Assembly: GCA_021014945.1 (NCBI GenBank)
Contig: MU266519.1
Coordinates: 1-55,838 of the forward strand
Reading direction: 5' to 3'
DNA: 55,838 nt
Source: Leucogyrophana mollusca
Lineage: Eukaryota > Basidiomycota > Agaricomycetes > Boletales
The notes under the pieces were generated by a model. That model was not told the origin of the DNA, did not search any database, and saw nothing but the letters and a program-made list of their open reading frames with translations. Both the position numbers and the translations under genes were made by a program. Below are positions 24,421 to 34,815 of the stretch, one piece after another. The first letter of the stretch is position 1. Every line of letters begins with the position of its first letter.

Positions 24421-25535
24421 ATGCTGCAATTCGGCACGCTGTACGCGTGTATCAAAGTCGACGGCATCCTACCCACTGCGTATGGGATCGAGACCATCGC
24501 CGAGGAAAAGAAGGTTACCTGCTGGATACCTTCAGAAGTCGGCAAGGTATGTGCCACTCTCCCCTCTAGCGATGGTCCTGTGACGGTGATTGTCGACGGC
24601 GCTCGGGCGGTCCCCAGACCTTCTCCATAGTCTGGCAAGACACGTATGAATTTCGTAACTATCATCAGGCCGGATATGTAACCATCGATGGCGTCCCTAT
24701 TTGCGGGACGACCCTACCCCCATTAAAAATCGGGGAGCCTCTATCATACGCGAACTGCACATCTGAACTCACACATCTTCGCACATCAGACACATCCGGG
24801 AGGTTGCTCACATTTTCCAATCTCCAACTCACCGGTACGTGTTTCTGGTCATTGTCCGCTCCACGCACTTGATCCAAGCGCGATGCATAGATGACGACAC
24901 GTACATTAGATCGACACTTATGGGACTGGGTGAAATCGTGCTGAGTATATGGCGGGCAGAGGTTATTTGCGAGGTACCATTAAGACCCAGTCAAGCCATG
25001 CTCAACCAGGTCGTCCATGAACGGACGAAAAAGGCCTACAGCCATTGCGTTGGGTGAGTAATTGTTATGATGTTTGATATACGACTTCTAATACTCAAAT
25101 CAGCTTTGGAAACGAGGTCGCACTTCCACTGATCCAAGGCCTTGATCTGCGGCGCGTTGGCACGATGCCTCTGGCGACGTTTGTTTTCAGGTACAGACCC
25201 CTCGGTATGTCGGGTGTTTTTGTTTAGGTCCTTTATCTCACGCGACGTACAGATAGACTCATTGCAGATGGAATAGCTCCGTCTCCCATCAAGAGGGAGG
25301 TGGCGGGTGACTTCGAAGGTCGTGATCGCAAGCCAGACAACAAGACCGCGCAGGAGCTTCAGGCGTTGAAGGTGACTTATCCGAATCCCAGTCAGAACGC
25401 GATGTTCACTGAGCATACTATGATGTACAGGAGCACGTTAAGAAGCTCGAGAAGGAGATCGTGCACTACAGGCAATCGTCTTCGAAGCGGATCAAGTCGG
25501 AGGACTGCGGCGAGATCGTCGACCTGACTAACTAG
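24421..25535 (+). CDS. DUF7918-like protein, array copy 4
   Basis: Six exons in frame, about 280 residues. MLQFGTLYACIKVDGILPTA, TCWIPSEVGK, FSIVWQDTYEF, LLTFSNLQLT, a DDDTYIRSTLMGLGEIVLSI block, VHERTKKAYSHCV, FATFVFRYRPL-type LATFVFRYRPL, DRLIADGIAP, then the C-terminal helix EHVKKLEKEIVHYRQ. The tail reads SSKRIKSED followed by EIVDLTN at the stop, keeping both the psi-K-x-E and the hydrophobic-DLT signature. Every intron has GT-AG borders at the same positions as copies 3 and 5, so these three arose by duplication of a spliced gene. Intact; function unknown. Confidence 0.87.
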
Positions 25536-25894
25536 CTGGCGCAGGCTTTATGGGTCAGTATCCCTGGCATCAAACACGATCCATGTCTAACGTGAATATA
25601 GGAGAGATTGGCTTATTGACCAACTTATCGTGCAACCTAATGATTGGACTTACGCTCGTAATGATTATTCTAGGGCATTGTTGCATGTCGATACTATGGA
25701 TCGCCACATCATGTTTGATGGTGGTAGCATTATAAACGTGGACTGTTCTCCCGCTGAGTGCCTTAACTTCACTGCCTCATCTGTTTGAACAGAATCGCCC
25801 TCTGTGGCATCCGGAGGTGGCAGAAGAGTGGCCAAACGAGCCCGCTTTATAAAAGTTGGGCCCAGGTACCAACTCGCTACTGAATACAAGCTGA
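25536..25894. other. Spacer after array copy 4
   Basis: 3' flank of copy 4 leading into the next remnant. A TATAAAA-like stretch near 25847 stands before that remnant. No gene seen. Confidence 0.45.
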
Positions 25895-26105
25895 TACTAA
25901 CAAAGTGGTTGTTCGCCGACTTTCGCTATAAGAACAGGCCTTTTGGTATGTCTGATCCACGGCTTAAAACCACTCACTGATTTACTAACCGTGCTCCAAG
26001 CAAACTGTATTGCGCTTTTCAAACCGACCATTGATGTGCAATACGGCGACGGGATTGGAACGCAATGATACTGCCGTCGCATCGCCACCGGAGAAGCGAT
26101 AGATC
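25895..26105 (+). pseudogene. DUF7918-like internal fragment
   Basis: Keeps the exon 4 end as FADFRYKNRPF, a GTATGT donor, a CTAAC branch-like motif and a CCAAG acceptor, then ANCIALF in place of ANGIAPP. No 5' or 3' exons accompany it. Part of a deleted array member. Confidence 0.6.
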
Positions 26106-27074
26106 GCCCAACGCGAACTAAACTCATGCGGCAGCTGCTAACGATTGGGTCTTGCCGTCTCCACAGAATTCTCCACGTCCATCCGCGGCCTCCTCGCTTG
26201 CAATGGGTGCCTTAAGGGTATCTTTGTTACACCCTTACTTGGGCACTGACTTTTGAAACCGGATCTCGAGGTCAGTAAGGTGGCGTACACGTATGGGTCT
26301 GAGCGTCTATCTTGTGAACATGGGGTATTTTGGTGGGCGTCTGCGTCCCCAAAGCGCCTTTTTTTTGATGGATCGCGGCGATAAGCACTGTTGAATTAAG
26401 AGGGTGTGTCGAGCGGGCGGCCCGCACGAAAGTCAAGTGTTCCATTGCGATGAACTTTTACTTTTGCTCACCAAACAAAAACCTTCTCGTTGCAGGGGAT
26501 GTTGCGAGGAAATAAGCCGGTCTCAGCCTAGCCTACGATGGCCAGATAATATGTGAGTATGATGACAGCGTAATCGAATCTGTGTGACACATACAACCAG
26601 ATTGAACCGAACCATGCGTTGAGTGGCAAATTGTTTACCTCCGCCGGATTGATAGTTGTGGGCCCTTGTATACCGTGTATGATAGTCCATTCCCTGACGC
26701 TATGTGTGTATGAGCCCGGAGTCTCGTAAAATCTACTTCCTTTCAGATATGCCCAGCCTCATGGATGCCTCGTGCTGCTCCTATTCCTATCGTGCCCCCA
26801 GGTACGCCACACATTCCGTGATTGTGATTCCCCTCACCACCAGTTCAACAGGGTTCCTAGCTCGGGTTTGATGAACTGTCGAGTTCCGACGAAATGACTG
26901 CAGTTCAGACTTATTCTCGCCTCAAGTGCGTTTCTTGTCGACCAGAATTTGCAAATGATGCGGTGCAGAAACGCTGGCCACACGCCGGCGTTAGTCCGCG
27001 TATATAAAAGCCCTCCGTGACATCGTCAGCTATTCCCCTCACCCACCTCTTCGCTACGTACCCCTATCCACAAC
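26106..27074. other. Spacer before array copy 5
   Basis: No gene seen. It carries the promoter of the next copy at its end. Confidence 0.45.
27003..27009 (+). promoter_or_regulatory. TATA box of array copy 5
   Basis: TATAAAA within TATATAAAAG, 72 bases before the start at 27075. Confidence 0.6.
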
Positions 27075-28176
27075 ATGCTCCAACTCGGCACCCTGTACGC
27101 ATGCATCAAAGTCAATGATGTCGCGCTCCCAGTATATGACATCGAAATCAGCGAGAAGGAGAAGAAGGTCAGCTGTTGGATACCCTCTGAAGCCGGCAAG
27201 GCATGTAACTAGTCCTGCCGTGTCTTGCTGATAGCCATTGATGCGTACCTCAAGACTTTCTCGATAGTTTGGCAAGACACACACGAACTTCGGAACTACC
27301 ACGAGGGCGGGAGTGTCACCATCGATGGGATCCCCAGTCGCGGGGTGATTCTCAAACCGCTCATGAGTGGCGAGCCTCTATCGTATGCAAACTGCACAGC
27401 TGAGCTCAAGTACCTTCGCACATCCGCCACGTCCGGAAGGCCGCTCACTTTCTCTAACCTCAAACTGACTGGTGCGAACCCCTTCTTCGCCGCCCTCATC
27501 CTTACGTTGCATTAAGATCAACCTGCAGACGACGATATGTACCTCAAATCAGCGCCCGTAGGACTGGGTGAAATTAGTCTCACTGTATGGCCAGTGGATT
27601 TCGTCTGTGCGCTGCCATGCAGACCTGTCGAAGGCGTGAAAAACCAGATGGTCCACGAACGGGCGAAGAAGGCTTATAGTCATTGCGTGAGGTGCGTGGT
27701 GTCTTGTGTAAGATATTTTATGCAGTCACAAGACGTTCAAACCAGCGTGGGCAATGAAACTGCACTACCATTCACTCAAGAACTTCGCACTCGTCGGATC
27801 GGCTCTGAGCCTTTTGCGACCTTTGTCTTCAGATATAGGCCCCTAGGTACGTGGTGCGGCTACTTTAAGAGGTCTGTTATAGTCATGAGCCCGCACAGAT
27901 AGGCTCATCGCGGATGGGATAGCTCCACCACGTTGCAGCAAGAGAGCGATGCCAGATGATTTCGGAGATCGCGATCGCCAATCGGACAACGAGGCGATGC
28001 GCGAGCTACAGGCGTTGAAGGTGAGTGGACTAAACTGCGACGAAGCTCGCTGAGCGTATTGCGTTTCACAGGAGCACGTCAAAAGGCTAGAGAAGACGAT
28101 TATACACTATAAACGGACGTCTTCGAAGCGGGTCAAGGCCGAAATCTGCGACGAGATCATTGACTTGACAAACTAA
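27075..28176 (+). CDS. DUF7918-like protein, array copy 5
   Basis: Six exons in frame, about 280 residues, close to copy 3. MLQLGTLYACIKVNDVALPV, SCWIPSEAGK, FSIVWQDTHEL, PLTFSNLKLT, DDDMYLKSAPVGLGEISLTV, VHERAKKAYSHCV, FATFVFRYRPL, DRLIADGIAPP, a C-terminal helix EHVKRLEKTIIHYKR, then SSKRVKAEI (psi-K-x-E) and EIIDLTN at the stop. It is the last member of the array and is followed by more than 1.3 kb without a gene. Intact as far as can be seen. The family is agaricomycete-specific to my knowledge; the proteins' role is not established. Confidence 0.87.
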
Positions 28177-29494
28177 CACCGGAAATATACCCCATGTAAG
28201 TTAGGCTTTCCGACTTTTCTTTTCTTTTGCAAAGCAAAAGAGGTGTGGAACGTAGCGCTGTTTGAGGTTAAAGATGTATTTTAAGGCGACTACTGTAGTA
28301 CTTAGTTCCTATGTCCATAAATGCATTTCAAAACGGCTATCGGTGGCTGCCCCAGTATCCAGCCGGGTAGTCCACCGTTATTGGGCCGAGTACTTGCCTT
28401 CGGATCGCATCATTGCGAAGCTATGTGCCAGCCAGCAACGGCCATCGAACGCAGTAAAATGCTTGGTATTGATGGTGGATTTCGATATGGACCTGTACAG
28501 CATGAGATGCGCCCCTTCGATCAACCAGAGGCTGGGGCATGGATTCAACGTGGCCGTTCTCACCAAAGACAACGCGGTGGGTCGTTGGTAACGCCACGAT
28601 TAGGTTCCCATGCTTTCGGTGAAGGGAACAATATGAGATCCTGTGCGTCATACAATTGCTTCTTGTGTTTAAACAGCGACTCTGGTATCCTTCGGGGTGA
28701 TTTCCTCCTCGATAATACCTCCGTTGCCTCTATTATATGGATGTGAGGATCGTTTCCGGCTCATGCGTTCGATGCGCACGCATTTGAGCTTGGGATGCGA
28801 CTCGCATATCAATTGTAGTGGTGGACAAGTGGCAAAGCGGGATCAGAGAAACACTGTTCGGTATCGCCCGAAAGTTTGAGTACAGTTTTACGGAGGTCGT
28901 CGTTTGTATCTATTCGACATCCATTGTTTCAACTCTGTCTCTCGGACGGTATGCGTAGGATGCCTCCTTGCGCCCTCATTTGACAGCACGAGTGTTACGT
29001 GCACCACCCTTTCTTTTCTGCTCTCAAAACAGGATGACTCTTGCCGGTACGTACATATTTTGTTCTGGCCGAAGGCCCAAACTTGCGATATAAATGGTGA
29101 GCCTTGAACTCGATAGATAGCAAGAGCCGTACTGATGATTGGCTAATGGCGCCGAAGGAGCTGCCTGACTATTCTCCGAGATGTTGCCCCAAAATCAGCA
29201 TCGTTGCATGTCAGCATGGCAGGCCGCAACTTGCCATCGAGTTAATGAATCTAGGAAATCGTTAACCATCTTTGAACAACTTATGGACACTCGCTAGCTT
29301 TGGACCTTGACTTGTATGTAAGTGGCTCGAATAGGTCTGTGACGGTCATCAGAGCACTATGCACGAGGCGCTAGGCGCTTCTCAATGCGCGTCAAGGGTC
29401 GGTAATCGGCTGCGTATAAAAACCCCCTGGTCACGAATCCGCTATAATCCCCCATACTTCGACCTTCAGACCTATCCTCTGCAGCCGGTTTGAG
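28177..29494. other. Unassigned spacer
   Basis: No gene supported. ORFs around 28262-28746 overlap on both strands without recognisable motifs. The last 100 bases contain the reductase promoter. Confidence 0.45.
29415..29421 (+). promoter_or_regulatory. TATA box of the MDR reductase gene
   Basis: TATAAAA, 80 bases before the start codon at 29495. Confidence 0.55.
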
Positions 29495-30767
29495 ATGCCT
29501 GGCGACCAACTAGCGCTTATTTTGCTCTCGAAACAAGGGCGGTTGGCCGTAGCCCCTCGCGGACGTCCCGAACCTGGGCCTGGCGAGGTTCTAATCAAGG
29601 TTCAGGCCGCAGCGCTTAATCCCAGCGATGCAAAGATCGCGAAACTCGGCATATTTGTCGAGCACTATCCTGCTGTGCTCGGGAGTGACGGAGCAGGAGT
29701 CGTAGAGGAGGTAGGTGAAGGGGTGACTACCTTCGCTGTTGGGGACAGAATGCGAGTGCCATCAAACCATGGCGCGATAAATCCGAAGATCTGATGCAAT
29801 TGCTATCTACCAGTTTCTGTCATGGGGCCTTCGACGACAACGACTTGGCCACGTTTCAGCAGTATACCGTTGCCGTTGCTGACTTCGCCGCCAAGGTCAC
29901 TTACCCCTTCCATCGTGGCCGCGTGTAGAGCCCATGTTCATTATCCCGCACAGATTCCGCGAGGTATATCCTTCGATGAAGCTTCTACGATTCCACTCGG
30001 GATAGGTACTGCTGCGATCGGTTTATATGGAACAGTGCACGGGATTGGTCTTGTTGCACCCTGGGAACAAGGCGGACAAGGAAAGTACGCGCGTAGTCCT
30101 ATTATGATATTTGGCGGATCCGGCTCTGTGGGGAATTTTGGTAAGCAATGGCTTCTTCGCAGAACTTGAGACGTAATTGACTTCGCGACACCATAGTTAT
30201 TCAATTGGCAAAATTGTCCGGATTTTCTCCCATTATCACTACCTCGAACATGCGACATAGCGATTTTCTGCGTAGTATCGGGGCAACGCATGTCGTCGAC
30301 AGGTATCTTTCTTTGTCAGCGCTCAGAGCTGCTGTTGGGCGCATCACGTCGGCCCCGATTAATGTCGTGTACGATACTATATCCATCCGCGACACTCAAA
30401 AGGCGGCATGGGACCTCCTCGCGCCAACGGGGAAGCTGGTGCTTACGCTTCCGTCCCTGATAGAGAAGGAAGCCGGGGATCGCCGGGAGATCGTGCTCAC
30501 AAATGGAAGCCCCCATCGTGCACCAAACAGAGAGACGGGGCGGGAGCTTTGGGCAAACATGGAGCGGTGGGTGGAGGAAGGTCACATAGTGGTACGTTGT
30601 CCTTGTGTCATTCCTCGTTGCCCGTACTAGTAGTCATCTTCTTGTCCCAGCCAAACCACGTTGAGACGCTCCCACATGGGCTGGATGGCATCATTGACGG
30701 TCTAGAGAGGCTATATACCGGTCACGTTGATGGAGTCAAGTTGGTGGCTCATCCACAGGAATCGTGA
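29495..30767 (+). CDS. Zinc-type MDR alcohol dehydrogenase/enoyl reductase-like protein
   Basis: Medium-chain dehydrogenase/reductase with an N-terminal GroES-like fold and a Rossmann NAD(P)H domain. Seen: PGPGEVLIKVQAAALNPSDA, YPAVLGSDGAGVVEEVGEG, GDR, DDNDLATFQQYTVA, ISFDEASTIPLGIGTAAIGL, the nucleotide-binding FGGSGSVGNF, and GKLVLTLPS. The fit is to fungal ToxD-like trans-enoyl reductases and related dehydrogenases of unknown substrate. Intron 1 (29752-29813) keeps the family frame only if it uses a GC donor (AT|GCGAGT) with a CAG acceptor; the nearby GT gives a frameshift. A second intron follows FAAK. Later introns sit near 30140-30195 and 30590-30650. Stop at 30767. Faces the DUF1399 gene tail to tail. 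Confidence 0.85.
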
Positions 30768-30967
30768 ATATCATTGGGCCAAGAACGCGCGTAAGACTGT
30801 GTAGAATTGCAATTTGAAGCGAAGGTGAACTGAGCACCACGAGCTTTACCAATTAAACTATGCGAATCGAGGGCTTAGGCAGGCGCTGCGATTGTACGGG
30901 TTCTCCGCGACGACGAAGGACCTAGTCCAATGCCCAACGGTGACCCCGACGCTTTGCAAAGAGGGAT

Positions 30968-33714
30968 TCAATCTCCGCAGCCGCCACCCCCACAACCACC
31001 ACCTCCACAACCACCACCCCCGCAACCGCCACCTCCGCCACCACCACCTCCGCCGCCACCTCCGCCTCCACACGCGTTTCCACCTCCAGAGCTCCCACCA
31101 CAAGTGCTACCACCACAAGTGCTAGAGATCCAAGGTTGTGTGTAAACACTCATGCTCCCCCCTTCAAATCCTGCACCAGTCTTTCGAGAGCTAGTCCCTC
31201 GGGGGGCCTTGTAAGGGACATATCCTGGATCATAGGCTCTTGCTTGAGCAGTGTTGGCCAATTTCGGGACAGGTGCCGTGGATATAGTGGGCGTTTTCAG
31301 CGTTTTCTGGGGATCGAAATCAGCCACGTCCCACAAGAAAAGACGGCATGCGCACCACCAAGTTCGGTCCTCTATTGGTAGTTTCGTTCATTACCGCGCC
31401 GGACTCAGCCACGCACCCATAAGGGTCGTCGATGGCTACGAGGCGCGGAGCGAACGGGTGCGGATGTATGGATGAATCCATCACGGTGTTAGCTGCCCCC
31501 TGTTTAGAATTCTTCACATACCGTTGCCGTTGTTCCTTCCTGAGCTTTCGCGCGTTCAGACTTATAGTTGGATCCTTATCATAGAGAGTAAAAATTGCGT
31601 CGTGGTCGCTTGGGTGTGTCGGCTCGAGGAATTGGGGCGGAAGTAGGGTGTTGGTCACGTCGCCCCTGCGACGGTTGATCACGCGGAGCAGCTTGTGGCT
31701 AATGTTGTTCCGAGGGGGTGGGGCTGATAAGCCGCAGTGAGTATAGGGTGCCTTGTATCGCTCCTGAGTTGAAGGTTCAAAAGAAAGGTGAGACGACTAG
31801 AAAGGAAGGTATGCTGCTGACAGGCATGTACATACCTCCCACAGCCGATAGGTATTATCGAAAGCGGCTGACTGTTTGCCTTCGTCAACTTTATCGGAAC
31901 TGTAAGACATCAGACGAGTCTTAAACGGTATTGGACAGCACCTACTGATCGACGTAACGGCCGACTAACGTGGCACAATCTTTCTGGTATCGGATGGCCA
32001 TCAGCTGGTGTGTGTGCCAGGCCAGGTCGATGTCCAGTGTCGGCACTAGGAAGGCATCGGGGCACCGGACCATCAAGTCCAAGAAACTACTCGTGTTCAA
32101 AGGGGCTCGGCCGACCATCCGTGACAGACAAATGTGGATGCTCACGCGTGGTAACGGGCTATACATCGTCCTATAACCACAGCGTCCGCTGGAGAGTCGA
32201 AGCATGATGGCTTGGCCCAGCCTAGATCATGCATCTTCTGGATGAATGATCCTTGGCGCAACACCTATATGCGATCCATCGGTTACGATGCATTCCGAGG
32301 AGTGGGGGACGTATCACCGTACCGCACCTGCCAGATCGAGAGAGAAAATTCGATCGTCGGTGTACGCACTGAGGATCCTGTCCAGTCTGATTGTATATCC
32401 AAAGACGGATTTAGTGCAATCCAAGGGGTAAAAACTTTGGCCTACAGCTTAGGGCCAATTTTTTGGGAGACAGCCGCCCTCAAGGATTGCATGCTTTTAT
32501 ATTGGATCACGAGATCGCGAGCACTCGAAATCCTGCCCGTCAAACCTTTCGCATCGATCGCAGCGAGTATGTTCTCCTTCGTAGAACTTGCCTGTTTAGT
32601 ATCCTTCGCGGCGAATGGCGTGTGGACAGTGCCACTGAAACGAAGGATGCAAATCATAAACGTTATGCACCTACGAGCGAAGTGGTATCACCTACGCCAA
32701 GTACGACTCGAGGTCGGTGCTGTCAGTTTGGGGACTTGGCGCGGCAAGGTTTCTCGCCAGTTTGTGTAGACCAAGCTTTTCTCTTGTGATCTCATACGCG
32801 CAAACCGTACACACTACGCTGAACTGGCTCTGGGCGTAACCTGAACCCCCTGTCCCGATGAAAGCTGAGCAAGATATGATACTCAATGAGATGGTATGAA
32901 GTTAGCACGATCAAACTTACGTGCCGATACGTCTCCAGAACAACTCGGACAGTTGATCAGCTTATAGGCGAGTTTATCGATTCCCGAGTCCAGAAGATAA
33001 TAGGCCGTGGAAGTACGGGCCTCCCAATACTCGACACGGCTGAGATCAGGTGTGGTCGTCGTCAAAATGCCCGGGTTGTCCTGGAGCTTGGCAGTGAAGT
33101 TCTACCGGTACACGGTACTTGATTTGTGACTTACAAGATAGGCGGGAAAGTCGTTGCTGAGGTTGGTCAAGTCTCTGAGATGGGATACCCGGGTGGTATC
33201 CTCATCGTACCAGCTATTACGGCTCCGACGATAGGCTCACGAAGCAGAGCAATGATCTTGACTGAGGTCTTACCTGGGATTTAAGAGGTATGCGTGCCAA
33301 ACCATGACGACGTCGAGAGGCGGGAGGCATTTCCACCCAATGTCTGTGGAATCAAGGGTCTTGCACCATCACTCGAACCTTCGAGCACCGGTGTAAACAA
33401 GACCAGAACCACGCGAACACAAAACTGGAGTACCTTTCAACTGCCAATGCTACAAACCACGCCCATCTTTTCCCGGGCGGCATCTCCATCACATATACTG
33501 GGATACGCGAGTCCTTTCCGTCCTCGACCAACTGTCGGAGCATGTAAAATTCCCGCAGAAGGGTAAGGTGTCCATACAGCTGTGATGGCGTAACGAGGGG
33601 TGGAGTGGGTTTACTTCCGATCGTAAATGTGTCGCCTTTACGGGGACGCAACTTGGATCTATGAGCTCTCAAGCTCAAAAAGGAGAGGAGGTTGGATGAA
33701 TTGGAGGCTGGCAT
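30968..33714 (-). pseudogene. DUF1399 glycine-rich domain protein with an in-frame TGA
   Basis: A long multi-exon minus-strand gene matching fungal glycine-rich (DUF1399, GRDP-type) proteins. In order: TPSQLYGHLTLLREFYMLRQ (exon 1), LPPLDVVMVWHAYLLNP, WYDEDTTRVSHLRDL, a Cys-containing NCPSCSGDV, CTVCAYEITREKLGLHKLA, then VPTLDIDLAWHTHQL and the DKVDEG segment, and finally a glycine tail with spaced cysteines (CGGGGCGGGGCGGGGCGD) at 30968. After the first intron the frame reads RFE, TGA, WCKTL; relatives have a residue such as Arg at the TGA, so a CGA-to-TGA change at 33371-33369 is likely. Neither neighbouring AG restores the frame. The rest of the gene is well preserved, so the break may be recent, or a sequencing or model error. 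Role in fungi unknown. Confidence 0.75.
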
Positions 33715-34815
33715 GGGTTACAACCAGAAAAAAGGGGGCTCGGATTTATACTGTCCAGTGATCAGGCAGGCACTGGCCACACTGGATGACATTATATATT
33801 GCTGTATGGGCTGTTGTCGATAAGCTATCCGATGAATCACTGCCGTGGACGAACCTGAGATGGTGACAACACCTCCAGAGACATATCTAGATGGGCAGTG
33901 CGACTGGTCAGAATCAGAGGCACCATCTCTTCCCGTGCCTTGCGACGGCGGCTGGCTTCGGAAATTTAAGCCCACGTCCTCCCTAGATAGTAGACGCGGC
34001 AAGCGCCCATACAGACCATTAAGTTCAAAGGGTAGCGGTATCTGTTTGGCCAAGAAACAACCAGGATTTCACCGGAGGAAGTTTTACCGGCTTGATGAGT
34101 GCTAGGATCAAGGAGCGTCCTTTCCATGTCAGCCGCCTTCATGAACTCGAGTCTCTATGGTGAGTTGCGACTTGAACCCTGTAATACTACACGGGTGTGA
34201 CGACGCACGAATATCTCCCCATCAGCATGGAGCGTATGACGCGCTCTTCCCAGGTGTGGTTTCGAGGGTGACGCCCATAGCTGTTCTGCAGTCAAAATCA
34301 AACTTAAGCGTCGTTCCACCAGCCTTTCACAAGCCGGGCACCGCTGTGGAGGGAATGAGGAGGTTCGTTCAAACCTACGCGGCCTAAAAAAAATCCGGCC
34401 TAGTTGAGCCAAAAGGCCCTCTTGCGGCTCCCTGGTGCTGTTATCTCGATATGCTTGATGTGGCACAGACCGCACAGGATGTAAAACTCGTTCCGCTGTG
34501 TTTTGGATAGACGCAAAGAAGGTGCTGGCGTCGCAAGTAGATCAGCCGGTCAAGGAACCAGAGACGACGCCATCTCGGCCGACCAAGCGAACCGAATCCC
34601 GAGTACAAACCCGAGCAAGTTCGTCCAGTACTTGGTGAGATATCAAAAATGAACGTTCGATCATTCCAAGCAAAGTGACGGTGATAGCACTGAAGTCAAA
34701 ATGATAGATGCGTTTCTTATTATACAATAGTATGGGCGTGGCAGGTAGGTGGTAGATGGATAGATGGTTCAACAGGACGCATAAGTACTATGTATGTGGA
34801 TATCAACCGAAAACG
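33715..34815. other. Unassigned region upstream of DUF1399 gene
   Basis: Between the DUF1399 start and the 3' end of the ABC transporter. Overlapping ORFs at 33718-34053 (minus) and 33845-34105 (plus) have no motif I recognise. The plus ORF has plausible composition but no supporting copy or splice context. Nothing further is supported. Confidence 0.4.

Noticed and set aside
30835..30885. tRNA-like D-arm on the minus strand (TAGTTTAATTGGTAAAGC)
   Set aside because: The D stem pairs, but no matching acceptor stem, proper anticodon arm or T arm follows; treated as chance or a half-tRNA relic.
30930..31145. Plus-strand proline-rich ORF
   Set aside because: It is the antisense of the glycine tail of the DUF1399 gene, whose homology and splicing define the minus strand as coding.
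33845..34105. Plus ORF of 86 codons as a gene
   Set aside because: An equally long minus ORF overlaps it, with no motif, splice context or paralogue to decide.
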